Assembly: GCF_000514815.1 (NCBI RefSeq)
Contig: NZ_AZWQ01000017.1
Coordinates: forward strand, 59,400-123,399
Length of the DNA: 64,000 bases
Direction: 5' to 3'
Source of the DNA: Salinispora fenicalii
Lineage (GTDB): Bacteria > Actinomycetota > Actinomycetes > Mycobacteriales > Micromonosporaceae
Below the pieces are notes generated by a model, which searched no databases, was not told where the DNA came from, and worked only from the letters and a program-made list of their open reading frames with translations. Position numbers and translations under genes: made by a program. Shown here in pieces: positions 32,579 through 41,692 of the stretch (the first letter of the stretch is position 1; every line of letters begins with the position of its first letter).

Positions 32579-34312
32579 TCATTGTGGATGGTGTCCTGGT
32601 CGGCGTCGGCGGGCGAGGTGGATGAGGGCGGCGCCGGCGAGGATGAGCAGGGTGGCGACGCCGACGGTGGTGGACAGGTTGGAGCCGGTGATGGGGAGGT
32701 CCGGGTCGGTCGGGGTGTCCGGGTCGGTCGGGGTGTCCGGGTCGGTCGGGGTGTCGATGGTGATGGTGGTGGCCTCGGACTGGCTGTTGGGGCAGGTGTT
32801 GGTGCTGGCGTAGTGAGCGGTGAGGGCGTGGGTGCCGGGTGGGAGCGCGGTGGTGTGGGTGGCGGTGTTGCTGCTGCCCAGGGGCACGGTGGCGAGGTCG
32901 GTGCTGTTGCTGCGGAAGGTGACGCTACCGGTGGGGGGGTCGGTGCTGCAGGTGACGGTGGCGGTGAGGGCGATGTCCTGATCGGCCGCCGGGTTTCGGG
33001 GTGAGACCCGCAGGGCTGTGGTGGACGCTGGTGGCGGTGCGACCAGGGTCAGACTGTGGCTGCTGCCGGTGGAGACGGCGGTGATCGTGGTGCCCGGGGG
33101 CAGGCTGGCCGCGACGGGTGTCCGGCGAATGGTGGTGGTTCCGTCCCCCAACTGGCCGATGATATTGCCGCCCCAGGCGAGGACGGTACCGACAGAGGTG
33201 ATCGCCAGGCCGAAGAGATCACCGGCGGTGACCGCGGTGATCGTGACGCCGGGGGGCAGGCTCACCGAGCCGGGCGTGTTCCGGTCCCTGGCGGTCCCAT
33301 CACCCAATTGACCCCAGTCGTTGCTGCCCCAGGAGAGAACAGTGCCGACCGAGGTCAACGCCAGACTGTGGGTGAGGCCGCCGGCGACGGCGGTGACCGT
33401 GGTACCCGGGGGCAGGCGGACGTGAACGGAAGCGTCGCGGTTGATATTGCTCCCGTCGCCCAACTGGCCTACGAAATTGTTGCCCCAGGCACGGGCGTTG
33501 CCCGCCGAGGTCACCGCCAGACTGTGCGAGCCACCACCGGCGATAGCGGTAACAATCGTGCCCACCGGTAACCCCACCGCCACCGGCGTACTGCGGTTCG
33601 TCGTGCTCCCATCGCCAAGCTGAGCGGAGGAATTGTCACCCCAGGCGAAGACGGTGCCGGCCGAAGTCAACGCCAGACTGTGCACACCACCGGCGGCGAC
33701 CGCGGTAATCACCGTGCCGGGCGGGAAACTCACCGCCACCGGCGTACTGCGGTTCGTCTCGGTCCCGTCACCCAACTGACCAGTCGAATTGTCACCCCAG
33801 GCAAGGACGGTGCCGGTCGAGGTCAACGCCAGACTGTGGTTGAAGCCGGCGGCGACGGCGGTGACCGTGGTGCCCGGCGGCAGGGGGACGTCAACGGGAG
33901 AGCTGCGATTGATGGTGCTCCCGTCGCCCAACTGGCCAACACGGTTCCTGCCCCAGGCGAGAATGGTGCCGGCCGACGTCACCGCCAGACTGTGCGCGTC
34001 ACCGCCCGCGACAGCGGTCACCTCAGCACCGGCGGGCAGGCCCACGGGGATGGGTACGGTGCGGTAGTTGTTGGTGGTTCCATCCCCCAACTGGCCGTAG
34101 TAGTTGAAACCCCAGGCGAGGACGGTATCCGACGCGGCAGCGGTCGGGGACGGCGTACGCTGCGCGGCTGACGTGTGTTGCGCGGCGGCGGACGACACGC
34201 CGCCCGCCGGAACCGCCGCCACCACCAACGCGAGGCAGAACCACCCGGCGCTGGCTCGCACCGCCCGACCTGCTCCAACACCACGGCCCGGTTGCTGGCA
34301 GAGTCCCCGCAT
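32579..34312 (-). CDS. surface protein: seven RCC1 repeats, Ig-like domain, LPITG anchor
   Basis: The protein has 577 residues from ATG 34312 (MRGLCQQPGRGVGAG), which avoids overlap with the upstream paralogue. A signal peptide (FCLALVVAAVPAGGVSSAAA) precedes seven RCC1 repeats (AWGxNxxGQLGDG with two variants, FAWGDNSSAQ and LSWGSNDWGQ). An Ig-like domain and a (TDPDTP)n spacer lead to LPITG, a hydrophobic helix and RRRRPG. It is the closest relative of the 34339-36075 gene, 27 bp upstream. Confidence 0.88.
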   Translation of the reverse strand: MRGLCQQPGRGVGAGRAVRASAGWFCLALVVAAVPAGGVSSAAAQHTSAAQRTPSPTAAASDTVLAWGFNYYGQLGDGTTNNYRTVPIPVGLPAGAEVTAVAGGDAHSLAVTSAGTILAWGRNRVGQLGDGSTINRSSPVDVPLPPGTTVTAVAAGFNHSLALTSTGTVLAWGDNSTGQLGDGTETNRSTPVAVSFPPGTVITAVAAGGVHSLALTSAGTVFAWGDNSSAQLGDGSTTNRSTPVAVGLPVGTIVTAIAGGGSHSLAVTSAGNARAWGNNFVGQLGDGSNINRDASVHVRLPPGTTVTAVAGGLTHSLALTSVGTVLSWGSNDWGQLGDGTARDRNTPGSVSLPPGVTITAVTAGDLFGLAITSVGTVLAWGGNIIGQLGDGTTTIRRTPVAASLPPGTTITAVSTGSSHSLTLVAPPPASTTALRVSPRNPAADQDIALTATVTCSTDPPTGSVTFRSNSTDLATVPLGSSNTATHTTALPPGTHALTAHYASTNTCPNSQSEATTITIDTPTDPDTPTDPDTPTDPDLPITGSNLSTTVGVATLLILAGAALIHLARRRRPGHHPQ

Positions 34313-34338
34313 CGTCCATACCCTTCTTCGGCCGAACC

Positions 34339-36075
34339 TCACCGCAGGTGGCGTGACGTCGGCCGGCGTTGACCAGTGAGGCGAATCAGAGCGGCACCGG
34401 CCAGAATGCACAGGGCGGCAGCACCGACGATGGTCGGCAGGTTCGGGCCGGTGATAGGCAGATCAGGATCGTCAGGTGCGGTGTCGATGGTGATCGCAAC
34501 GGGTACGGATCGACTCTCCGGGCACGTGTTGGTGCTGACGTAGTCGGCGGTGAGGCTGTGCTCGCCCGGCGTCAGCGTCGTGGTGTGGCTGGCGATGCCA
34601 TCGGCGGTCAGGGGTGTGGCGGCCAGCACGGTGGTGTTGTCGCGGAACGTGACCGTACCCGCAGGCGTGTCGGTGTTGCAGGTGACCGTAGCGGTGAGGG
34701 TGACCTGCTGATCCGCCGTCGGACTTCGCGGCGTGACCCGCAACGTGGTGGTCGAGAGCGGCGGTAGCGCGACTACGGCGAGACTGTGCTGAAGGCCGGC
34801 GGCGACGGCGGTGACCGTGGCACCCGCCGGCAAGCTGACCGGCACCGGCGTACTGCTGTCGGTGGTCGTCCCGTTGCCCAGTTGACCATGCGGGTTGTCG
34901 CCCCAGGCGAGGGCGGCGGCGGCTGAGGTCAACGCGACGTTGTGATTACCGTCGTGGGCCGCGACGGCGACGACGGTGGTACCCGGGGGCAGGCTCACCG
35001 CCACCGGTGTGCTGCGGTTGGTGATGGTGCCATCACCCAGCTGCCCGAAAGTGTTGTTACCCCAGGCGAGCACAGCACCGACGGAGGTCACCGCCATGCT
35101 GTGGAAGCTGCCGGCGGTGATGGCGGTGACCGTCGCACCCGCGGGCAGGCTTACCGCTCCAGGCGTGCCGCGGTGGGTGGTGGTGCCATCACCCAGCTGC
35201 CCGAAATTGTTGTTACCCCAGGCGAGCACAGCACCGACGGAGGTGACCGCCATGCTGTGGAAGTGGCCGCCGGTGACGGTGGTAGCCGTGACACCCGCCG
35301 GCAGGCCAACCGGCACCGGCGCACTGCGGTTGCTGGTCGTCCCGTCACCCAGCTGCCCGAAGATGTTGTCGCCCCAGGCAAGCACGGCGCCGGCAGCCGT
35401 CACCGCCAGACTGTGGAAGCTACCGCCGGTGACGGCGGTGACCGTGACACCCGGTGGCAGGCTAACCGACACCGGCGTACTGCGATGAGCGTTCGTCCCG
35501 TCACCCAACTGACCGAAGCTGTTGCCGCCCCAAGCGAGCACGGTGCCTTCGTCGGTCAACGCCAGACTGTGGGTACCGCCGGCGGCGATGGCGATGACCG
35601 TGACACCCGCCGGCAAGCTGACCGACACCGGCGTACTGCTGTCCATGGTCGTCCCATCACCCAGCTGCCCGGCGGCGTTGCCGCCCCAGGCGAGCACGGC
35701 ACCGGCCGAGGTCAATGCCAGGCTGTGTCGATTGCCGGCGGCGACGGCGGTGACCGAGACACCCGCCGGCAAGCTGACCGACACCGGGGCAACGCTGTCA
35801 GCGTTCGTCCCATCACCCAGCTGCCCGAAGAAATTACTGCCCCAGGCGAGGGCGGTTCCTGGGACGACGGCGGACGGTGCCGGCGTGCGCTGCGCGACCG
35901 GCGTCTGGTGCGCGACCACCGGCACCGCACCGACCGCCTGGGTGACCGTCACGGCCACCGCGAGGGCGAACCACCCCCCGACGGTCTTTCTCGCCGAGCG
36001 CGCTCGGGCGGCACGCCCTGCCGGCTGGCGGAACCTTCGCACCGCTCGACACCTCCGAGCGAACCACACCCGCAA
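34339..36075 (-). CDS. surface protein: seven RCC1 repeats, Ig-like domain, LPITG anchor
   Basis: The protein is about 578 residues. TTG 36075 or GTG 36069 are the candidate starts. A basic N-terminus and hydrophobic signal (WFALAVAVTVTQAVGAVPVV) precede seven repeats (LAWGxNxxGQLGDG; the last has GNG). An Ig-like domain (TVTCNTDTPAGTVTFRDN), DDPDLPITG, a membrane helix and a basic tail follow. It is the first gene of the paralogue run. No sortase gene is in the window, so anchoring depends on one elsewhere. Confidence 0.87.
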   Translation of the reverse strand: MRVWFARRCRAVRRFRQPAGRAARARSARKTVGGWFALAVAVTVTQAVGAVPVVAHQTPVAQRTPAPSAVVPGTALAWGSNFFGQLGDGTNADSVAPVSVSLPAGVSVTAVAAGNRHSLALTSAGAVLAWGGNAAGQLGDGTTMDSSTPVSVSLPAGVTVIAIAAGGTHSLALTDEGTVLAWGGNSFGQLGDGTNAHRSTPVSVSLPPGVTVTAVTGGSFHSLAVTAAGAVLAWGDNIFGQLGDGTTSNRSAPVPVGLPAGVTATTVTGGHFHSMAVTSVGAVLAWGNNNFGQLGDGTTTHRGTPGAVSLPAGATVTAITAGSFHSMAVTSVGAVLAWGNNTFGQLGDGTITNRSTPVAVSLPPGTTVVAVAAHDGNHNVALTSAAAALAWGDNPHGQLGNGTTTDSSTPVPVSLPAGATVTAVAAGLQHSLAVVALPPLSTTTLRVTPRSPTADQQVTLTATVTCNTDTPAGTVTFRDNTTVLAATPLTADGIASHTTTLTPGEHSLTADYVSTNTCPESRSVPVAITIDTAPDDPDLPITGPNLPTIVGAAALCILAGAALIRLTGQRRPTSRHLR

Positions 36076-36188
36076 ATAGGACGAAAGCTATCTTCGTCGG
36101 CCTATTGCGTAAAAGCCAGGAGAAACGCGCGGAGTGAAGTTCGCGGGCAACCGAGACCGGGCGATCCGTACCCCTTGACCTGGAACGG

Positions 36189-37307
36189 CTAGACGCGGAC
36201 CAGAACCTTGTCGTCAACCACGTCGAAGGTTGTGTTCATCCCGGCCTCGGCCGTGATCTCCGCCAGGTAGTCGCGGACCGCACGGCCCTCGGGCGTGTCC
36301 GCCCGGTACGGCACCGGCTCGTTCTCCTCATTGATCACCACGGGCAGGATCTCGACCCGGGTGATGACGCCGCCCGCGATGTGCAGCCGGACAATCGCCG
36401 AGTTCCGGCCTTCCGCCGCCAGGTCCCGGCCGGGGTTCAGCTCCTGGTGGAACTGGTGGGCCTCCGTGAACCACTCCTGGCTGAACGACTTCCACCAGCT
36501 CTCGTTGAAGTCGAGGGCGAAGTTGCCGAGGCTGTAGCAGATCACCTTGCCCTGGTAGATCTCGACCGGTTTGAGGATGTGCGGATGATGCCCGAGCACC
36601 GCGTCCGCACCGGCCTCGATCGCGGCATGGGCCACCACCGGCTGATAGTCCGCGAGCTTCGAGCGCTGGAAGTGCAGACCCCAGTGGAACGACACGAGCA
36701 GCACGTCCACCTCGTCCCGCAGCCGGGAGATATCCGTGGTGAGCGCCGCCAGGTCGGCGTCGTTGGTGTGCGTGGAGATCAGGGCCGGGCCGCCGGGCTG
36801 ATCGGGCTCGTACGCTTCGTAGTGCGTCATCGCCCGGATCGGCGCCACCCCGTGCTTGTTCCGCCCGGCGTAGTAGCCGTCCGGCGCGACCGAACAGTAG
36901 GCCAGGAAGCCGACCCGGGTGCCGTCGCGCTCGACGATCCCGGGCCGCCGGGCCTCGTCGATGTCGGCTCCCGCGCCCACCACGGTGATGCCGTCGCGCC
37001 GGAGCCGCCCGATGCAGTCGAGCAGCGCGTCGGAACCCCAGTCGCCGGTGTGGTTGCTCGCCATCGAGATGACATTGAAGCCCGCGTGCGGGAGCGCGGC
37101 GTAGTTCGACACGTCGTGCGGGACAGCGCCGCGTGGCCCGGAGGAGCCCCGGGACCCCTCGTCGGAGTACGCGGTCTCCAGCTGACCGAAGGTGATGTCG
37201 GCCTCGACCAACTGGTCCCGCGCGTGCCGGAAGATCTCGTGCGGACAGTCCCGCGCGATGAGCAGATCGCCAACGGCGGCGACGACGAACCCCTCAGAGT
37301 CACCCAC
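36189..37307 (-). CDS. CapA/PgsA-type metallophosphatase-fold protein
   Basis: The protein is about 372 residues from GTG 37307. The frame extends upstream, but those codons lack a good start. Motifs are FVVAAVGDLLIARD, DITFGQLETAYSD, ISMASNHTGDWG, DVLLVSFHWGLHF and GADAVLGHHPHILKPVEIYQ, the calcineurin-like metal ligands of the CapA family. These proteins are linked to poly-gamma-glutamate or cell-surface polymer metabolism, and most actinobacterial members are uncharacterised. No signal peptide is visible, so this one may be cytosolic. Confidence 0.82.
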   Translation of the reverse strand: MGDSEGFVVAAVGDLLIARDCPHEIFRHARDQLVEADITFGQLETAYSDEGSRGSSGPRGAVPHDVSNYAALPHAGFNVISMASNHTGDWGSDALLDCIGRLRRDGITVVGAGADIDEARRPGIVERDGTRVGFLAYCSVAPDGYYAGRNKHGVAPIRAMTHYEAYEPDQPGGPALISTHTNDADLAALTTDISRLRDEVDVLLVSFHWGLHFQRSKLADYQPVVAHAAIEAGADAVLGHHPHILKPVEIYQGKVICYSLGNFALDFNESWWKSFSQEWFTEAHQFHQELNPGRDLAAEGRNSAIVRLHIAGGVITRVEILPVVINEENEPVPYRADTPEGRAVRDYLAEITAEAGMNTTFDVVDDKVLVRV

Positions 37308-37404
37308 AGCATCGACGCTAACACTGTTGGTAACTGACCACCGGTGGATCGCGGCGCGTGCTGCACCGATCCCGCCCCGGCGCCACACCGCCCGGACTAG
37401 CCTC

Positions 37405-37418
37405 GGGACATAAGGCCG
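37405..37418 (+). promoter_or_regulatory. candidate DosR/DevR box
   Basis: GGGACATAAGGCCG matches 12 to 13 positions of the dormancy-box pattern GGGACNNNNGNCCC. It lies 30 bp upstream of the universal stress protein start, in a locus that encodes its own DevS/DevR-like pair. Confidence 0.6.
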
Positions 37419-37447
37419 AACGCGGTGCCTGCGGAGGTGATGCCGAC

Positions 37448-38272
37448 ATGGCGGCAGCCAGTGATGCGCCGGTGCTCGCCGCCATCGGCTCGGAGCGGGA
37501 CCTACCGCTGGTCGACCTCGCCGCACGGGAGGCCGCCGCGTTCGGGCATCCCCTCCGACTGATCCACACCTTCGACTGGGGAGCCGCCTTCAAGGCACCG
37601 TCGATCGCCGGCACGCACGACGCGGCAGCCGAACTCCTCGATCGCGCCGCCAAGGTCGCCCAGAAGATCGACGAGACACTGTCGGTGCGCGAAGACATCG
37701 CCGAGGGCTCAACCGTGGAGACGCTGATTCGCAAATCGGAGACGGCCTTCCTGATCGCCGTCGGCGACAGCGGCATGAGCACGCGAGAACCCGGCTGCTC
37801 CATCCCCGCCGACACGCCGGTGGTGCAGGTCGTCGCCCGGGCCGGCTGCCCAGTGCTGGTGGCCCGCCAGGACACCCCGCCGAAGGGGCCGGTGCTGGTG
37901 GGAGTGGACGGCTCGGTCGGCTCCCGCCAGGCCCTGAAGTGGGCGTTTGACTGCGCCGTCCGCCGGGCCGGCCGCCTGGTCGCCGTCCGGGTGGTGGAGC
38001 GGGGCCACGACGACGCACCGGAAATCCTCGCCGAGGTGGTGACACAGGTCGGCGGCCCGGAACCGGCGGTGCCGGTGGAGTGTCACACCATCCGGGGCGC
38101 TCCGGGCGATGTCCTGGTGGAGCAGTCCCGATCCGCGCAGCTGGTGGTGGTGGCCGCGCGCGGCCACCAGCCCGGCCGCGGAATGATCGGCTCAGCCTGC
38201 CAGGCCGTGCTCTACCACTCGCCCACGCCCATGGTTGTGGTGCGAGGACTCGCCCCGGCGGAGAGTCCGTGA
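37448..38272 (+). CDS. universal stress protein, tandem UspA domains
   Basis: The protein has 274 residues from ATG 37448, preceded by GGAGGTGATGCC. There are two UspA domains. The first lacks a clear ATP motif, and the second ends with VVVAARGHQPGRGMIGSACQ (GxxGxG...GS), typical of ATP-binding Usp. Paralogues are strongly induced by DosR in mycobacteria during hypoxia and nitric oxide exposure. A candidate DosR box lies just upstream. It is the first gene of the dormancy-type locus. Confidence 0.88.
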   Translation: MAAASDAPVLAAIGSERDLPLVDLAAREAAAFGHPLRLIHTFDWGAAFKAPSIAGTHDAAAELLDRAAKVAQKIDETLSVREDIAEGSTVETLIRKSETAFLIAVGDSGMSTREPGCSIPADTPVVQVVARAGCPVLVARQDTPPKGPVLVGVDGSVGSRQALKWAFDCAVRRAGRLVAVRVVERGHDDAPEILAEVVTQVGGPEPAVPVECHTIRGAPGDVLVEQSRSAQLVVVAARGHQPGRGMIGSACQAVLYHSPTPMVVVRGLAPAESP

Positions 38273-38370
38273 GACCCGGGACCAACGCCTCTTAACCCGG
38301 CAGTAGCCGTCGGCGAGGCTAACCACAACGCCCCGGATGCGCCACACCCGACCGAGAGGCTCAGGTAAGC

Positions 38371-40767
38371 ATGAACATCGCAACCGCCCAGCACACTCCC
38401 CTGACTGAAGAAGAACTACGCCGGCTGGACGCGTACTGGCGGGCGGCGAACTACCTCACGGTCGGGCAGATCTACCTCCGCGGCAACCCACTGCTGCGCG
38501 AGCCGCTCACCGTGGACCACATCAAGCCACGCCTGCTCGGGCACTGGGGCACCAGCCCCGGCCTGAACCTGCTCTACGCGCACCTCAACCGGGTCATCGT
38601 CGCCCGCGACCTGAACGCCATCTACATCACCGGTCCCGGCCACGGCGGTCCCGCGATCGTGGCGAACACCTGGCTGGAGGGCACCTGGAGCGAGCTCTAC
38701 CACGGCACCGGCCGAGACGAGGCCGGCATGGCGCAGCTCTTCTGCCAGTTCTCCTTCCCCGGTGGCATTCCCAGCCACGTGGCCGCGGAGGTACCGGGGT
38801 CGATCCACGAGGGAGGTGAGCTCGGGTACGCGCTCAGCCACGCCTACGGTGCCGCGTTCGACAACCCGGACCTGCTGGTCGCGTGTGTGATCGGCGACGG
38901 CGAGGCAGAGACCGGGCCGCTGGCCGGTAGCTGGCTGTCGAACGTGTTCCTGAACCCGGCCCGCGACGGCGCGGTGCTCCCCATCCTGCACCTCAACGGT
39001 TACAAGATCGCCAACCCGACGGTGTTGGACCGGCTCCCCGAGTCCGACCTGCTGGATCTGATGCGCGGTTACGGCCACGAGCCGTACCTGGTTGCCGGGG
39101 ACGATCCGGCCACGGTGCACCAAACACTCGCCGCGACCATGGACCGGGCGCTGGACGAGATCGCCGCCATCCAACAGCGAGCCCGCTCCGGTGGCAAGAT
39201 CGAGCGCCCGCGCTGGCCGATGATCGTGCTCCGTACGCCGAAGGGCTGGACCGGCCCGCGCGAGGTTGACGACAATCGGGTGGAGGGCACCCACCGCGCG
39301 CACCAGGTGCCGCTGCCGCAGGTACGCCAGGACCCGCAGCACCTGGCCGAGTTGGAGCGCTGGCTTCGCAGCTACCGCCCGGAGGAGCTCTTCGACGCGA
39401 CCGGGGCACCGGTGGCCGAGCTGTTGAACCTGCCGCCGAAGGGCGACCGCCGGATGAGCGCCAACCCGGTCGCCAACGGCGGGCAGGTACTGCGTGATCT
39501 GGTCCTGCCCGACTTCCGTGACTACGCGGTCGACGTGCCGCGCCCCGGCACGCCGGCCACCAGCGCCACCGGCGCGCTCGGCAGCTGGATCCGCGACATC
39601 ATCGCCGCGAACCCGGAGACGTTCCGGCTCTTCGGCCCGGACGAGGTCGCCTCCAACCGGCTCGGCGCCGCCTTCGAAGTCACCGACCGCGCCTGGGTGG
39701 CGGCCACCGTCCCCGGGGACGAGAACCTCTCCCCCGACGGTCGGGTCATGGAGGTGCTCTCCGAGCACCTCTGCCAGGGCTGGCTAGAGGGGTACCTGCT
39801 GACCGGCCGACACGGCCTCTTCACCAGCTACGAGGCGTTCATCCACATCGTCGACTCGATGGTCAACCAGCACGCCAAGTGGCTGAAGGTGACCCGGGAC
39901 ATCCCCTGGCGACAGCCGGTGGCCTCGCTGAACTACCTGCTCTCCAGCCACGTCTGGCGGCAGGACCACAACGGCTTCTCGCACCAGGACCCGGGCTTCA
40001 TCGACCACGTCGTGAACAAGAAGGCCGAGGTGGTCCGGGTCTACCTGCCACCGGACGGGAACACCCTGCTCTCCACGATGAGCCACTGCCTGCGCAGCCG
40101 GCACTACATCAACGTGGTCGTCGCGGGGAAGCAACCCCAACCGAGCTGGCTGTCGATGGACGAGGCGATCCTGCACTGCCGGCGCGGGATCGGCATCTGG
40201 GACTGGGCCAGCAACGACGACGGTACGGAGCCGGACGTGGTGCTCGCCTGCGCCGGGGACGTCCCGACGCTGGAAACCCTCGCGGCGGTCGACCTGCTGC
40301 GCCAGCACCTGCCCGAGCTGAAGGTCCGGGTGGTCAACGTGGTTGACCTGATGCGCCTGCAACCGTCGAGCGAGCACCCGCACGGGCTGCCGGACTCGGA
40401 GTTCGACACCATCTTCACCACCGACAAGCCGATCATCTTCGCGTACCACGGCTACCCGTGGCTCATTCACCGCCTGACCTACCGGCGGACCAACCACTCC
40501 AACCTGCACGTGCGCGGCTACAAGGAGGAGGGCACCACCACCACTCCGTTCGACATGGTGATGCTCAACGACCTGGACCGGTTCCATCTGGTCATCGACG
40601 TGATCGACCGGGTACCCGGGCTCGCCGCGCGGGCCGCGCATCTGCGGCAGGAGATGGTGGACGCCCGCCAGTCGTGCCGGGACTACACCCGCAGGCACGG
40701 CGCCGACGACCCGCGGGTGGCGCAGTGGCGGTGGGTCCGGGAGACCGACGCCGGCCGGAGCGACTAG
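38371..40767 (+). CDS. xfp: phosphoketolase (xylulose/fructose 6-phosphate)
   Basis: The protein has 798 residues, typical for Xfp/Xpk. Features are [20 protein letters not shown] at the N-terminus, HGGPA, TPP-binding [30 protein letters not shown] and [15 protein letters not shown]. It cleaves xylulose 5-phosphate (or fructose 6-phosphate) with phosphate to acetyl phosphate and an aldose phosphate, giving ATP without oxygen respiration. The neighbouring stress genes suggest induction under low oxygen. An imperfect box GGGACCAACGCCTC lies at 38278-38291. A universal stress gene follows after 2 bp. Confidence 0.95.
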   Translation: MNIATAQHTPLTEEELRRLDAYWRAANYLTVGQIYLRGNPLLREPLTVDHIKPRLLGHWGTSPGLNLLYAHLNRVIVARDLNAIYITGPGHGGPAIVANTWLEGTWSELYHGTGRDEAGMAQLFCQFSFPGGIPSHVAAEVPGSIHEGGELGYALSHAYGAAFDNPDLLVACVIGDGEAETGPLAGSWLSNVFLNPARDGAVLPILHLNGYKIANPTVLDRLPESDLLDLMRGYGHEPYLVAGDDPATVHQTLAATMDRALDEIAAIQQRARSGGKIERPRWPMIVLRTPKGWTGPREVDDNRVEGTHRAHQVPLPQVRQDPQHLAELERWLRSYRPEELFDATGAPVAELLNLPPKGDRRMSANPVANGGQVLRDLVLPDFRDYAVDVPRPGTPATSATGALGSWIRDIIAANPETFRLFGPDEVASNRLGAAFEVTDRAWVAATVPGDENLSPDGRVMEVLSEHLCQGWLEGYLLTGRHGLFTSYEAFIHIVDSMVNQHAKWLKVTRDIPWRQPVASLNYLLSSHVWRQDHNGFSHQDPGFIDHVVNKKAEVVRVYLPPDGNTLLSTMSHCLRSRHYINVVVAGKQPQPSWLSMDEAILHCRRGIGIWDWASNDDGTEPDVVLACAGDVPTLETLAAVDLLRQHLPELKVRVVNVVDLMRLQPSSEHPHGLPDSEFDTIFTTDKPIIFAYHGYPWLIHRLTYRRTNHSNLHVRGYKEEGTTTTPFDMVMLNDLDRFHLVIDVIDRVPGLAARAAHLRQEMVDARQSCRDYTRRHGADDPRVAQWRWVRETDAGRSD

Positions 40768-40769
40768 CG

Positions 40770-41636
40770 GTGAACGGAACCGAGATCCTGGTCGGCTACG
40801 ACGGCTCGCCGGACGCGGTCCGGGCCCAGGAGTGGGCGCTGGCCGAGGCCGCCCGGAGTGGGCGGTCGGTGCACCTCGCGTACGTCTTCGAGTGGCTCAC
40901 CATGGCCGGGTGGACCGGCCCTGGTGGGGGGCCCAGCATCTGGCCCGACGACACCGCTCGACGGCAGGCGGAGGAGCTGGTCCGGCGGGCCGCGGCGGAC
41001 GCGACCGGCCCGGAGCTGACCGTCACCGGTGAGCTGTACGAGGGGCCGCCCGCGCTGGTGCTCCAGGAGCTCTCGGCGCGGGCCGGCCTGCTGGTAGTCG
41101 GTTCGCGCGGGCTCGGCGGCTTCGCCGGCCTGCTGGTCGGCTCGACGGCCGGATCGGTGGCCGCGCACGCCCACTGCCCGGTGGTGGTGGTCCGGGGGGA
41201 CGCCGACCGCCGGGAGCGGACCGGGCACGTCGCGGCCGGGGTGGACGGCTCGGAGCAGTCCCTGCTCGCCCTGGGCTTCGCCGTCGAACAGGCCGCCGCC
41301 CGGAAGGTAGCGCTGCACGTGCTGCGCGCGTGGCGTCCGCCGCCGGGTCAGCGTCCACCGGCCGCCCCGGATGCCCGGGCGGACACTCGGGCGGTCCGCG
41401 CCGAGCTGGAGGAGTCACTGGCCCGGTGGCGGCGGGCGTTCCCGGATCTCCAGATCACGGTGGAGGTGGCCGAAGGCAATCCGACCGAATTGCTCGTGAC
41501 GGCCAGCCGCAACGCCCAGCTGGTCGTGGTCGGCAGCCGAGGCCGCGGCGGCCTGGCCGGGATGCTGCTCGGCTCGGTCAGCCAACAGCTGCTGCACCAC
41601 GCGCACTCCCCGGTCGCCGTGGTCCGCGAACGCTGA
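40770..41636 (+). CDS. universal stress protein, two ATP-binding UspA domains
   Basis: The protein has 288 residues from GTG 40770, two bases after the phosphoketolase stop, so the two are co-transcribed. Both UspA domains keep the nucleotide motif: VVGSRGLGGFAGLLVGS and VVGSRGRGGLAGMLLGSVSQ. It begins VNGTEILVGYDGSPDAV. It probably binds ATP and modulates metabolism during stress. Confidence 0.9.
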   Translation: MNGTEILVGYDGSPDAVRAQEWALAEAARSGRSVHLAYVFEWLTMAGWTGPGGGPSIWPDDTARRQAEELVRRAAADATGPELTVTGELYEGPPALVLQELSARAGLLVVGSRGLGGFAGLLVGSTAGSVAAHAHCPVVVVRGDADRRERTGHVAAGVDGSEQSLLALGFAVEQAAARKVALHVLRAWRPPPGQRPPAAPDARADTRAVRAELEESLARWRRAFPDLQITVEVAEGNPTELLVTASRNAQLVVVGSRGRGGLAGMLLGSVSQQLLHHAHSPVAVVRER

Positions 41637-41692
41637 GGCTGGTCCCGGCCGGCTGCGGTGGTCACCGGGGGCGGGACGCGCTCTCGGGTGCG

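Noticed and set aside
38416..39768. 450-residue minus-strand frame
   Set aside because: It is antisense to phosphoketolase and has no domain or start signal.
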